Of a stretch of 64,000 nt of DNA, positions 34,698-44,000 are shown piece by piece. Every line of letters starts with the position of its first letter. Position 1 is the stretch's first letter. The notes below the pieces were generated by a model. It was not told the DNA's origin and searched no databases. It was given only the letters and a program-made list of their open reading frames with translations. The stretch lies in contig WVSN01000002.1 in assembly GCA_015689705.1 (NCBI GenBank), forward strand, positions 124,001 to 188,000, written 5' to 3'. The stretch comes from Rhodobacterales bacterium HKCCE3408 (GTDB lineage Bacteria > Pseudomonadota > Alphaproteobacteria > Rhodobacterales > Rhodobacteraceae). The position numbers were made by a program, and so were the translations under genes.

Positions 34698-36326
34698 TTA
34701 CGGCTGCCAGTCGAGGTTCATGTCGGTGGGCCACGACATCTCGACGGTCATCTCGACCTCGTAGCTTTCGCCGGGGGCCAGGGTCACCTCCCAGGCATGA
34801 ACGCCGCGCAGATCGTCGATGTCGCGCTCGGTCGGCTCCTCGCTCAGGCTCACCTCGACCTCGAGATCCTCGATCTCGGAGAACGGCGTGGCGTAGACGA
34901 TCCGAACGGTTTCGGGCGCGTCGGACAGGTTGGTCGCGCCGAAGCGAACGCGCCGGTTCTCCACATTCGATTGCACGAAAACGCCCCGGTCGCCCGCGTC
35001 GCGGCTGAGATCCTGCCAGTCGAGCGCGATGTGGTCGACCGCGCCGAAGGCGATCTCCGCCTCGTCTCCGGCGGCCAGCAGCTCGAGGTAGCCGTCGCCG
35101 ATCAGGGCGCCGTCACGATAGTACTGGACGTCACCCGGGATCAGCGGCTCGCCCGCGTCATTCTCGAACTCGGCCACGAGGTAGGCCGTTTCCTGCCGCC
35201 GCGGAACGGCGATGTTGGTCAGGTCGGCCTCGAATTCCAGCGTGTCGAAGGGCAGCTCCGCTCCGGTCCCGGTGACCGTGACCGGGCGCTGATAGTCGTA
35301 GGTGAGAGAGAGGCCATTCATCACGGCCTCGGCCATGACGACGGGTTCGACCATCGGGGCCGGGGCGAGCGTCGCCAGGCCGCCGACCGAATCCTCGGCC
35401 GCGTAGGCTTCGCGCGATTGCGGCCGCGGCTCCCAAAGGCGGGCGACGTCCGGGCCAACGGGAACGGGTTCGCGCTGGCGCTGCGGGTCGCTGGTCGAGA
35501 AATCGAGCGAGACGTCGATCCAGCGTTCGCGACCCGGAGTGTCGAGCCGGATGATCCGCGCGACGTCGAGCGCGCCGGTCTCGCTGTCGAGGTCCATGCG
35601 GTAGATCGGCCGCCACGACGCGTTACGGGCGAGGTAGTCCAGTTCGACGGTCACCTCGCCGGCCTCTGCCATTTCGACCTCGACAGCGGCGGCGTTGATC
35701 GCCGTGCCGAAGGGCATCAGACGGCGCAGGGCCGCCTCCGCGCGGGCAAGCTCGGCGCGGGCATCCTCGACCGCTTCGATCAGCGGTTGCTGTGCGGCGG
35801 TCGCTTCGCGAAGCGCGGTCGCGGCGCGTTCGGTCTCGGCGCCGAGCGCACCGAGGATCTGGGTCAGCGCCTCGGCCGTGTCGGGAAAGCTCATGCTGTC
35901 GCCCGAGGTCAGGCCCTGCAGGTAGGCAAGCTGCGTCTCGGCGGCACGCACCTGCGCCCGACTGGCATCCAGCGCGTCCTCGGCAGCTTCGAGTGCGTCC
36001 TGCGCGGCCCCGATCGCCTCGCGCGCGGCGGTTTCGTCGGGTCTGTCGAGTGCGCCCTCTTCGATCGGATAGCCCGACACGGTCGTCAGCCCGCCGACGA
36101 TCTCCGCGCCCTCGACGCGAAGCTGCGGCCGGTCGGCAATGTCGAGATCGGGCATCGCGATCAGCAGCCGGTGGCGTCCTGCCGGCAGGGACACGCTGCC
36201 GGTGCGGGTCAGTTCTGCGGAATTGGCGTAGATCGTGCCGGCGCTGACGTCGGCGCGGATTGCCACCTCGTCGGCCAGGGCGGGCATCGCCGCCAGAAGG
36301 GCGAAGAGGGAAATCGAAAGGCGCAT
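34698..36326 (-). CDS. DUF4139/DUF4140 (mucoidy inhibitor MuiA-like) exported protein
   Basis: A 542-residue protein with a signal peptide (LSISLFALLAAMPALADE). The N-terminal DUF4140 part reads ISAGT-type strands and AGRHRLLIAMPDLD. A long coiled-coil of Ala/Glu-rich heptads follows (about residues 95-200). The DUF4139 beta-domain comes after it (LDYLARNASWRPIYRMDLD). The C-terminus is LAPGESYEVEMTVEMSWP. The family occurs in bacteria and eukaryotes with no firm function. GGAGAG lies upstream of the ATG at 36326. Confidence 0.82.
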   Translation of the reverse strand: MRLSISLFALLAAMPALADEVAIRADVSAGTIYANSAELTRTGSVSLPAGRHRLLIAMPDLDIADRPQLRVEGAEIVGGLTTVSGYPIEEGALDRPDETAAREAIGAAQDALEAAEDALDASRAQVRAAETQLAYLQGLTSGDSMSFPDTAEALTQILGALGAETERAATALREATAAQQPLIEAVEDARAELARAEAALRRLMPFGTAINAAAVEVEMAEAGEVTVELDYLARNASWRPIYRMDLDSETGALDVARIIRLDTPGRERWIDVSLDFSTSDPQRQREPVPVGPDVARLWEPRPQSREAYAAEDSVGGLATLAPAPMVEPVVMAEAVMNGLSLTYDYQRPVTVTGTGAELPFDTLEFEADLTNIAVPRRQETAYLVAEFENDAGEPLIPGDVQYYRDGALIGDGYLELLAAGDEAEIAFGAVDHIALDWQDLSRDAGDRGVFVQSNVENRRVRFGATNLSDAPETVRIVYATPFSEIEDLEVEVSLSEEPTERDIDDLRGVHAWEVTLAPGESYEVEMTVEMSWPTDMNLDWQP

Positions 36327-36443
36327 GGAACTCTCCTGCTGGTCTTGTCCAAGGCCTGTGGGTCGGACCACGGGGCCGCCGGGTTCAAAAATATTCCGAA
36401 GAATCTTTTTGAACGATATCAGGAGATTAGATGCGGGGATAGG

Positions 36444-36467
36444 AGAAGGGCCGCAATCAGCCCTTCT
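36444..36467 (-). terminator. Hairpin at the asd stop codon
   Basis: Arms AGAAGGGC (36444-36451) and GCCCTTCT (36460-36467) pair perfectly over eight bases. The 3' arm on the minus strand begins within the last codons of asd and the stop lies in the loop. It probably marks the end of the asd transcript before the DUF4139 gene. Confidence 0.55.
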
Positions 36468-37479
36468 TGAGCACCCGTTTGCCGAGCGTCTCGGCGATCT
36501 GCACCGCGTTCAGCGCCGCGCCCTTGCGCAGGTTGTCGGAGACGACCCACATCGACAGGCCGTTCTCGATCGTCGGGTCCTGCCGGATGCGGCTGATGAA
36601 GGTGGCGTAGTCGCCGACGCATTCGATTGGCGTCACGTAGCCACCGTCCTCGCGCTTGTCGACGACCATCACCCCCGGGCTTTCGCGCAGGATGTCGCGG
36701 GCCTCGTCCTCGTCGAGGAAATCTTCGAACTCGATGTTCACCGCCTCGGAATGGCCGACGAAGACCGGCACCCGGACGCAGGTCGCATGGACCTTGATCT
36801 TCGGGTCGACGATCTTCTTCGTCTCGGCGACCATCTTCCACTCTTCCCGGGTCGAGCCGTCTTCCATGAAGCTGTCGATATGCGGAATCACGTTGAACGC
36901 GATCTGCTTCTGGAACTTCTTCGGTTGGACTTCGGTAGTCGGGTTGTAGATTGCCTTGGTCTGATCCCAGAGCTCGTCCATCCCTTCCTTCCCGGCGCCC
37001 GAGACGGACTGGTAGGTCGAGACGACGACGCGTTTGATACGCGCCCGGTCGTGAAGCGGCTTCAGCGCGACGACCATCTGCGCGGTCGAGCAGTTGGGGT
37101 TCGCGATGATGTTCTTCTTCGCATAGCCCTCGACCGCGTCAGGGTTCACTTCCGGCACGACCAGCGGAACCTCCGGGTCGTAGCGGTAGAGCGAGGAGTT
37201 ATCGATCACGATGCAGCCGGCTTTCGCCGCCTTCGGCGCATACTGCTTCGTCGCCTCGGAGCCGACGGCGAAGAGCGCGATGTCCCAACCGGTGAAGTCG
37301 AACGTGTCGAGGTCTTTCGTCTTCACGGTCTTGTCGCCGAAGCTGCACTCGGTCCCGAGCGACTTGCGCGACGCGAGCGCCGCGATCTCGTCGACCGGGA
37401 ACTGGCGCTCGGCCAGGATGTTCAGCATTTCGCGGCCCACATTGCCCGTGGCACCCGCGACGGCGACTCGGTAGCCCAT
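36457..37479 (-). CDS. asd: Aspartate-semialdehyde dehydrogenase
   Basis: Makes aspartate semialdehyde from aspartyl phosphate, the branch point to lysine/DAP, threonine and methionine. The 340-residue enzyme begins with the NADP-binding AVAGATGNVGREML. The catalytic Cys is in ANPNCSTAQMV. The active-site His lies in the later region (KIKVHATCVRVPVFVGHSE). Single gene with its own short upstream region shared with the divergent iron-transport gene. Confidence 0.95.
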   Translation of the reverse strand: MGYRVAVAGATGNVGREMLNILAERQFPVDEIAALASRKSLGTECSFGDKTVKTKDLDTFDFTGWDIALFAVGSEATKQYAPKAAKAGCIVIDNSSLYRYDPEVPLVVPEVNPDAVEGYAKKNIIANPNCSTAQMVVALKPLHDRARIKRVVVSTYQSVSGAGKEGMDELWDQTKAIYNPTTEVQPKKFQKQIAFNVIPHIDSFMEDGSTREEWKMVAETKKIVDPKIKVHATCVRVPVFVGHSEAVNIEFEDFLDEDEARDILRESPGVMVVDKREDGGYVTPIECVGDYATFISRIRQDPTIENGLSMWVVSDNLRKGAALNAVQIAETLGKRVLKKG

Positions 37480-37563
37480 CTGTCGGTCCTTCGATCCGGA
37501 ATGGGCGGCACATAATGGATGCTTTCACTGAGCGAAAGGGCCATCGCGGATCTTGTGGCGCGG

Positions 37564-37597
37564 AATCTCCGACTGTTTTTATCGGAGATTGTTGACA
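37564..37597 (+). promoter_or_regulatory. Perfect inverted repeat and possible -35 box upstream of the ferric-iron binding protein gene
   Basis: AATCTCCGA (37564-37572) and TCGGAGATT (37582-37590) are a perfect nine-base inverted repeat around an AT-rich nine-base spacer. TTGACA follows directly at 37592-37597. The element lies 97 bases before the start of the transport gene, in the gap to the divergent asd gene. It could be an operator for iron control or a hairpin in an RNA leader. It does not match an iron-control motif I can recall with certainty. Confidence 0.45.
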
Positions 37598-37686
37598 GCG
37601 CCGGTCCGACGCGGTTCAACAGGCGCCAGCACCCAGCTGACTCGGTCAGTCAGGCAAGTCTGTCATCCGGACCGAAAGGATCGTCC

Positions 37687-38694
37687 ATGACCCGCATCAT
37701 CGCCATCGCGCTCGGCGCTGCCACGCTGGCGGGCTCCGCCACCGCGCAGGAGCTGAACCTATATTCCTCGCGCCATTACGACACCGACGAACGGCTCTAT
37801 TCGGACTTCACCGAGGCCACCGGCATCGTCATCAACCGGATCGAAGGCGACGCCGACGAACTTATCGCCCGGATGCAGGCCGAAGGCGCCAACAGCCCGG
37901 CCGACGTGCTGCTGACCGTCGACACCTCGCGCCTTGTCCGGGCCGAGAACGCGGGACTTCTTCAGCCGGTCGAGTCGGACGTGCTCGAAGAGCGCATCCC
38001 CGAGAACCTGCAGGATGACGGCAATCTCTGGTTCGGCTTCAGCCAGCGCGCCCGGATCATCTTCTACGACGAAGACGAGGTGCCCAACCCGCCGCAGACC
38101 TACATGGACCTCGCCAGCCCCGACTACGAGGGCATGATCTGCATCCGGTCCTCGACGAATACCTACAACCAGACCCTTCTGGCCTCGATTATCGAGCACC
38201 AGGGCGAGGACGCTGCCCGGGCCTGGGCGGACGGGATGGTGCAGAACATGGCCCGCGCGCCGCAGGGCGGAGATACGGATCAGCTCCGGGGCCTCGTATC
38301 GGGCGAGTGCAGGATCGCGATCTCGAACACGTATTACTTCGCCCGCGCGCTGCGCACCGAGGTCGATGGCCTGTCCGAGGGGATCGACGGCATCGCCTGG
38401 ATCTTCCCGGACCAGGGTGGCAACGGCGCACACGTGAACATCTCGGGTGCCGGCGTCGCGGCCCACGCGCCGCACTACGACGCGGCGGTCGCGTTCCTCG
38501 AATATCTCGCGTCGGACCAGGCGCAGGTCTATTTCTCGGCCGGGAACGATGAATACCCCGCCGTCGATGGCGTTCCGCTGGCCGAGTCGGTGCAGGCACT
38601 GGGCAATTTCGAGCGCGATACCGTCTCGCTCGCTGACGTGGCCGAGAACCTCGATCTCGCGCAGCAGATCTTCAACGAGGTCGGCTGGGAGTGA
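37687..38694 (+). CDS. Ferric-iron ABC transporter periplasmic binding protein (FbpA/FutA-like)
   Basis: A 335-residue protein with a signal peptide (MTRIIAIALGAATLAGSATA), mature start QELNLYSSRHYDTDERLY. The YSSRHYD opening, the paired Tyr in SNTYYFARAL and the overall length match class-I ferric-binding proteins of the FbpA/FutA1 type. Delivers Fe3+ to an inner-membrane permease. The only permease nearby is the convergent gene at 38746; no ATPase gene is present in the window. A strong terminator follows. Confidence 0.9.
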   Translation: MTRIIAIALGAATLAGSATAQELNLYSSRHYDTDERLYSDFTEATGIVINRIEGDADELIARMQAEGANSPADVLLTVDTSRLVRAENAGLLQPVESDVLEERIPENLQDDGNLWFGFSQRARIIFYDEDEVPNPPQTYMDLASPDYEGMICIRSSTNTYNQTLLASIIEHQGEDAARAWADGMVQNMARAPQGGDTDQLRGLVSGECRIAISNTYYFARALRTEVDGLSEGIDGIAWIFPDQGGNGAHVNISGAGVAAHAPHYDAAVAFLEYLASDQAQVYFSAGNDEYPAVDGVPLAESVQALGNFERDTVSLADVAENLDLAQQIFNEVGWE

Positions 38695-38717
38695 TCCCGG
38701 ACAGACCCTGAAACAAG

Positions 38718-38746
38718 ACGGGCGCCCCCGACCGGGCGCCCGTTTT
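38718..38746. terminator. Bidirectional terminator between the iron-transport genes
   Basis: Perfect ten-base arms ACGGGCGCCC (38718-38727) and GGGCGCCCGT (38734-38743) with a six-base loop, followed by TTTT on the + strand. It ends the binding-protein transcript and abuts the stop of the convergent permease gene. Confidence 0.85.
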
Positions 38747-40425
38747 CATTCCGCGGCTTCCATTTCCGGCACGAAGGTTTCGCCCCGTCGCCCACGGCCG
38801 AGGGCCCGGCACAGCAGGATGACCGGCAGGAGCCCGACCGCTGCGATTACGAGTGAGGGCACGGCCGCCTGGTCAAGCCGTTCGTCCGCCGCCAGCCTGT
38901 GGGCCTGCACCGCCAGCGTGTCGAAATTGAACGGGCGCAGGATCAGCGTCGCCGGAAGTTCCTTCATCACGTCGACGAAGACGATCAGGAGCGCCGTCAG
39001 CAGCGACGGCCGTAAGAGCGGCAGGTGCACGCCGCCGATGATCCGCCGCGGCCCCCGGCCGAGCGTGCGGGCGACGGCGTCCATGTTGGGGTTGATCGCC
39101 GACAGGCCGGCGTCGTGCGCGGCGAGGGCGGCGGCCATGAACCGCACCATGTAGGCGACCACCATCAGCCAGATCGATCCTGTGACCAGTAGCCCGGTCG
39201 AGATGTCGAACCGCGCGCGCATGAAGGCATCGAGCGCGTTGTCGAAAGCGGCGAAGGGCACCAGCAGCCCGACCGCGATCACGCCGCCGGGCACCGCATA
39301 ACCGAGCCCGGCCAGCCGGATCGCCGCGCGCGAGGAGGGCGCGGGGTGGAGGCGGGCGTTGACGCTGAGGACCAGCGCGGCGGCGACGGTCAGCGCAGCA
39401 GCGATCGCAGCGAGCGTCAGGGAGTTCTGCAGGAAGTCGAGATAGCGTGGCGTCAGCAGTACTTGCCCAGATGACCATCCCATCGATAGCAGCAACCCCG
39501 TCGGCAACACGAAGCCGAGCGCGACCGGCAGACCGCAGGCGAGGATCGCGGCGAAGGCGGCGGGACCGCTCAGGGTCAGGGGCTCCATCGCCTCGTAGCG
39601 CCGCCCGGCCGCGTGCTGGCGCCGCGCCCCGCGTTCGGCCCTCTCCGCCCAGGCCAGCACCAGAGCGACGATCAGCAGGCAGAGCGCGAGCTGCGCCGCC
39701 GCGCCCCGGTCGGCGAAGGCGAACCAGCTCTGGTAGATGCCGGTCGCGAAGGTCTGGACGCCGAAATAGGAAACGGTGCCGTAGTCGGCGATCGTTTCCA
39801 TGATCGCCAGCAACACTCCCCCGGCGATGGCCGGTCGCGCCATCGGCAGGCTGACCCGGAAGAACGCCGCCATCGGCCCGCGCCCAAGCGTGCGGGCGGC
39901 GATATAGGCGGTCGAGGACTGGCTGAGGAATGCGGCGCGGGCCAGCAGGTAGACGTAGGGATACAGCACCAGCGTCAGCATCGCCGCCGCGCCGGGTAGC
40001 GACCGGATCTCGGGGAACCAGTAGTCCCGTGGTCCCCACCCCGTCAGGTCGCGCAGCGTTGTCTGCACCCATCCGGGATGGTCGAGGAAATCGGTATAGG
40101 CGTAGGCCAGCACGTAGGCCGGGAAGGCCATCGGCAGGGCCAGCGCGATTTCCAGCAGCCGGCGGCCCGGAAACGCCGTCATCGTCACGAGCCATGCCGC
40201 GCCGGTCCCTATAGCACCCGTCCCGAGCGCAACTAGCACGACGAGCAGCGCGGTGGCGCCCGCGTATCGCGGCAGGACGGTCTCGGCGAGGGCCCGGACC
40301 GTGTCGAAGCCACTGCCGAGCGCCGCGACGACGACGGCCAAGACGGGCAGCAGACAGAGCCCGGCCGCGATCGCCGAGAGTGTCGCAAGCTGCCAGGGCC
40401 GCATGGATTTCGCGAATGCGCGCAT
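38746..40425 (-). CDS. Ferric-iron ABC transporter permease (FbpB-like, double domain)
   Basis: A 559-residue membrane protein made of two fused binding-protein-dependent permease domains. Each carries an EAA-type loop (ARTLGRGPMAAFFRVSLPMARP in the first and ARTLGRGPRRIIGGVHLPL in the second), with about 12 helices in total. This is the FbpB/FutB/SfuB architecture. Convergent to the binding-protein gene rather than in an operon with it, which is unusual but fits a shared terminator. The start may be the ATG at 40425 or the one seven codons later. Confidence 0.88.
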   Translation of the reverse strand: MRAFAKSMRPWQLATLSAIAAGLCLLPVLAVVVAALGSGFDTVRALAETVLPRYAGATALLVVLVALGTGAIGTGAAWLVTMTAFPGRRLLEIALALPMAFPAYVLAYAYTDFLDHPGWVQTTLRDLTGWGPRDYWFPEIRSLPGAAAMLTLVLYPYVYLLARAAFLSQSSTAYIAARTLGRGPMAAFFRVSLPMARPAIAGGVLLAIMETIADYGTVSYFGVQTFATGIYQSWFAFADRGAAAQLALCLLIVALVLAWAERAERGARRQHAAGRRYEAMEPLTLSGPAAFAAILACGLPVALGFVLPTGLLLSMGWSSGQVLLTPRYLDFLQNSLTLAAIAAALTVAAALVLSVNARLHPAPSSRAAIRLAGLGYAVPGGVIAVGLLVPFAAFDNALDAFMRARFDISTGLLVTGSIWLMVVAYMVRFMAAALAAHDAGLSAINPNMDAVARTLGRGPRRIIGGVHLPLLRPSLLTALLIVFVDVMKELPATLILRPFNFDTLAVQAHRLAADERLDQAAVPSLVIAAVGLLPVILLCRALGRGRRGETFVPEMEAAE

Positions 40426-40474
40426 GGGCGCGATCTAATGGACGACGGGCCCCCGCTGCAAGCCGCGCGGCTTG

Positions 40475-40936
40475 TCAGCCAAGCGCCAGAAGCCCGTGCC
40501 GCTTGATCTCCTTCAGGACGAGGTTCGTGTGCACCCGCGCCACGACCGGGTTCCGGAACAGCACGTCCTCGAGGAAGGCGTAGTAGGCCTCCTTCGACCG
40601 GCAGACGACGCGCAGGTGATAGTCCGCATCGCCCGTCGTCGCATAGCAGTCGAGGATCTCCTCGCGCGTTGCGACCATGTCGGTGAAGGTGTGCAGGCGC
40701 TCCGGCGCGTGGCGGCTGAGCTAGACCAGCACCAGGGCATGAAATTCCATTCCGCAGGCTTCCGCATCGATCGTCGCGCGATAGCCGGTGATGATCCCGG
40801 CGGCCTCCAGATCCCGGACCCGCCGCCAGCAGGACGACGGCGACAGGCCGACCCGGTCGGCCAGATCCTGGTTCGAGACGCGGCCGTCGCGCTGCATCTC
40901 GCGGAGGATCCGGATATCGGTGCGGGACAACTTCAT
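40475..40936 (-). pseudogene. Lrp/AsnC family regulator with an internal TAG stop
   Basis: The frame from 40936 to 40475 encodes a full-length 153-codon Lrp-type regulator except for a TAG at 40721-40723 (codon 72). The N-terminal half has an intact helix-turn-helix (DIRILREMQRDGRVSNQDLA and LSPSSCWRRVRDLE). After the stop the same frame continues through the expected ligand-binding domain (HAPERLHTFT, then GDADYHLRVVCRSKEAYY). A single-base change explains it; no frameshift is needed. It divides from the indolepyruvate oxidoreductase gene by a 124-base intergenic region. A sequencing error is possible. The N-terminal DNA-binding piece could still be made. Confidence 0.85.
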
Positions 40937-40971
40937 GAATGATTCTTCGCATAGAGGACCGAATGCTGAAA

Positions 40972-41021
40972 GGAAATTCCAAGAACCATCACGCTATTCG
41001 TACATCTGACAGGAATTTTCC
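40972..41021. promoter_or_regulatory. Paired GGAA-TTCC palindromes in the Lrp-IOR intergenic region
   Basis: GGAAATTCC (40972-40980) and GGAATTTTCC (41012-41021) are two short palindromes with centres about 40 bases, four helical turns, apart. They lie between the broken Lrp gene and the oxidoreductase it faces. Repeated sites on one face of the helix are typical for Lrp-family octamers. Candidate operators only. Confidence 0.45.
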
Positions 41022-41060
41022 CCGCCCGGTGGTATTCTCCGTCCGTCAAGGAGGCGCACC

Positions 41061-44000
41061 ATGACCGACCAGACCCCGATCCTGTCCGACTACTCGCTCG
41101 AAGACCGCTACACGAAGACCGAGGGCCGGGTGTTCCTGACGGGAACGCAGGCACTCGTCCGCGCGGCGCTCGACCAGGCGCGGCGGGACAAGAAAGCAGG
41201 ACGCGACATCAGGGGCTTCGTCTCGGGCTATCGCGGCTCGCCTCTTGGCGGTGTGGACCTCGAAATAGCGCGGATCGGCGATCTCCTCGCCGAGACCGGC
41301 GTCGATTTCCTGCCGGCGATCAACGAGGAATTCGGCGCGACCCAGATGATCGGCACGCAGCAGGTCGAGACCGACGCGACGAAGACCTGCGAGGCGGTCT
41401 TCGGCATGTGGTACGGCAAAGGCCCGGGCGTCGACCGAGCCTCGGACGCACTGAAGCACGGCAACGCCTATGGATCGTCCCCGAACGGCGGCGTCCTCGT
41501 CGTCGCGGGCGACGACCACGGTTGCGTCTCCTCGTCGATGCCGCACCAGTCCGACGTCGCCTTCATGAACTTCTTCATGCCGACGCTCGCCCCCGCGAAC
41601 GTGGCCGAATACCTGTCGTTCGCGGAATACGGCTGGGCGCTCAGCCGGTTTTCCGGCATGTGGGTCGGCTTCAAGGCGATCTCCGAGACGGTCGAGTCCG
41701 GCATGTCCTTCGAGCTGCCCGCCGACCGTACCTTCACGATCCCGACCGACTACACCCCGCCCGAGACCGGCCTGCATTACCGCTGGCCCGACCTGCCCGG
41801 CATGCAGATCGAGGAGCGGATGGAAGCCAAGAAGGAGGCCGTCTTCGCCTTTGCCCGCGCCAACCCGATCGACCGCGCCGAATGGGGGCACGAGGCGCAT
41901 TACGGCATTGTCACCACCGGCAAGGCCCATCTCGACACGCTCGAGGCGCTGCGGCTCCTCGGCATCGACGAGGCGAAGGCGCGCGAGATCGGGCTCGATA
42001 TCTACAAGATCGGGATGGTCTGGCCGGTCGAATACCGGGGCGCTCTCGCCTTCGCCGCCGAGAAGCGTGAGCTTCTGGTCGTCGAGGAGAAGCGGGGGAT
42101 CCTCGAAAGCCAGCTCAAGGAGTACTTCTACGACTTCCCCGGCCACAAACCGGAGCGGATGGTCGGCAAGCGCGACGAGATCCAGGACCGGCTGATCCCG
42201 TGGACGCATGAGCTGTCGCCGGTCATGCTCGCGAAGATCATCGCCGCGCGGCTCGACCAGAATCTCGGTCTGAACCTCTCGGCGAAGGCCAGCGCGCTCG
42301 ATACGCCGCCGCAGCTTCTGAACGTCACCGGCGCGGCGCGGACGCCGTATTTCTGCTCCGGCTGCCCGCACAACACCTCGACCCGCGTGCCCGAGGGGTC
42401 GGAGGCCATGGCCGGCATCGGCTGCCACTTCATGGCGACGTGGATGGATCGCTCGACATCGTCGATCATCCAGATGGGCGGCGAGGGCGTGAACTGGGTC
42501 GCGCGGTCGCGCTTCAACGGCGGGCGGCACATATTCCAGAACCTCGGCGACGGGACGTACTACCATTCCGGCTCGCTCGCGATCCGGCAGGCGGTCGCGG
42601 CGAAAACGAACATCACCTACAAGATCCTCTTCAACGAGGCGGTCGCGATGACCGGCGGCCAGCAGGTTGACGGCCCGATCACCGTGCCGGGCATCGCCTC
42701 CGCCGTCATGGCCGAGGGCGTCAAGCGCGTCGCACTCGTGTCGGACGCGCCGGAATGCATCGACCGTTCTGAGATCCCGCGCGGCGTCACGATCCACCAC
42801 CGGCGCGAGATGGACCGGCTTCAGCGCGAACTGCGCGACATCCCCGGCGTGACCGTGCTGATCTACCAGCAGATGTGTGCGACCGAGAAGCGGCGGCTCC
42901 GCAAGCGCGGCAAGCTCGAGGACCCAAAGAAATTCGCCGTCATCAACCCGGCCGTCTGCGAAGGCTGCGGCGATTGCTCTGTGGCGTCGAACTGCCTGTC
43001 GGTCGAGCCGCTCGAGACCGAGTTCGGACGCAAGCGCCAGATCAACCTTAACTCCTGCAACAAGGACTTCTCCTGCCTCGACGGCTTCTGCCCCAGTTTC
43101 GTGACGATCGAGGGCGCCGGCCTCCGCCGCAAGACCCCGGCCGAGCTGACCGAGACGCGGGAGAAACTCGCCCGCGACCTGCCCGCGCCTGAAACGCCGT
43201 CGCTCGACACGCCATGGGACCTGCTCGTGACCGGCGTCGGCGGGACGGGCGTCGTGACCGTCGGCCAGCTCATCGCGATGGCGGCGAACCTCGAGGGCAA
43301 GGGGTCGAGCGTCCTCGACTTCATGGGCTTCGCGCAGAAATTCGGCCCGGTCCTCAGCTACCTGCGGCTGGCGAAATCGACGGAAGACATTCACCAGGTC
43401 CGTATCGACCAGGCCAGCGCAGACGCGCTGATCGGTTGCGATCTGGTCGTCTCGTCCTCGCCCAAGGCCTCGATGACCTACAAGGCCGGGATGACGCGGG
43501 GCGTGCTTAACGCCGCCGAGATGCCGACCGGCGATTTCACCCGCAACCGCGATGCCGATCTGAAAGCCGGAGAACGCATCCTGCGCATCGCCGCGGCGCT
43601 CGGCGGCGAGGACCGGCTGTCGACGCTCGACGCCAACGCACTCGCGACGAAGCTCCTCGGCGACCCGGTCTATGCCAATGTCCTGATGCTCGGTGCGGCG
43701 TGGCAGGCCAGCCTCGTGCCGCTGTCGGAACAGTCTCTGATGCGGGCCATCGAGCTGAACGGCGTCAAGCCCGAGATCAACAAGCAGGCCTTCACCTGGG
43801 GCCGGATCGCCGTCGCAGCGCCGGACCGTATTGCAGCGCTGGCAGGCGTCACGCGCCGGGCACCGCAGACGCTCGACGGCCTGATCGCGCGCCGGACGGA
43901 GTTTCTGACGGGCTACCATAACGAAGCTTATGCCAACCGCTATCGTACGAAGATCGCCGAGGTCGCGAAGGCCGAGACCGCAATCGCCGGCGCCCCCGGC

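Noticed and set aside
34305-36470. 721-codon + strand frame
   Set aside because: Antisense to the DUF4139 gene and low-complexity; the minus-strand protein has a signal peptide, coiled coil and known domains.
40475-40936. TAG read through as a coded amino acid (pyrrolysine or programmed readthrough)
   Set aside because: No sign of the needed machinery or of a special context, and Lrp proteins have no such residue; a point mutation or sequencing error is simpler.
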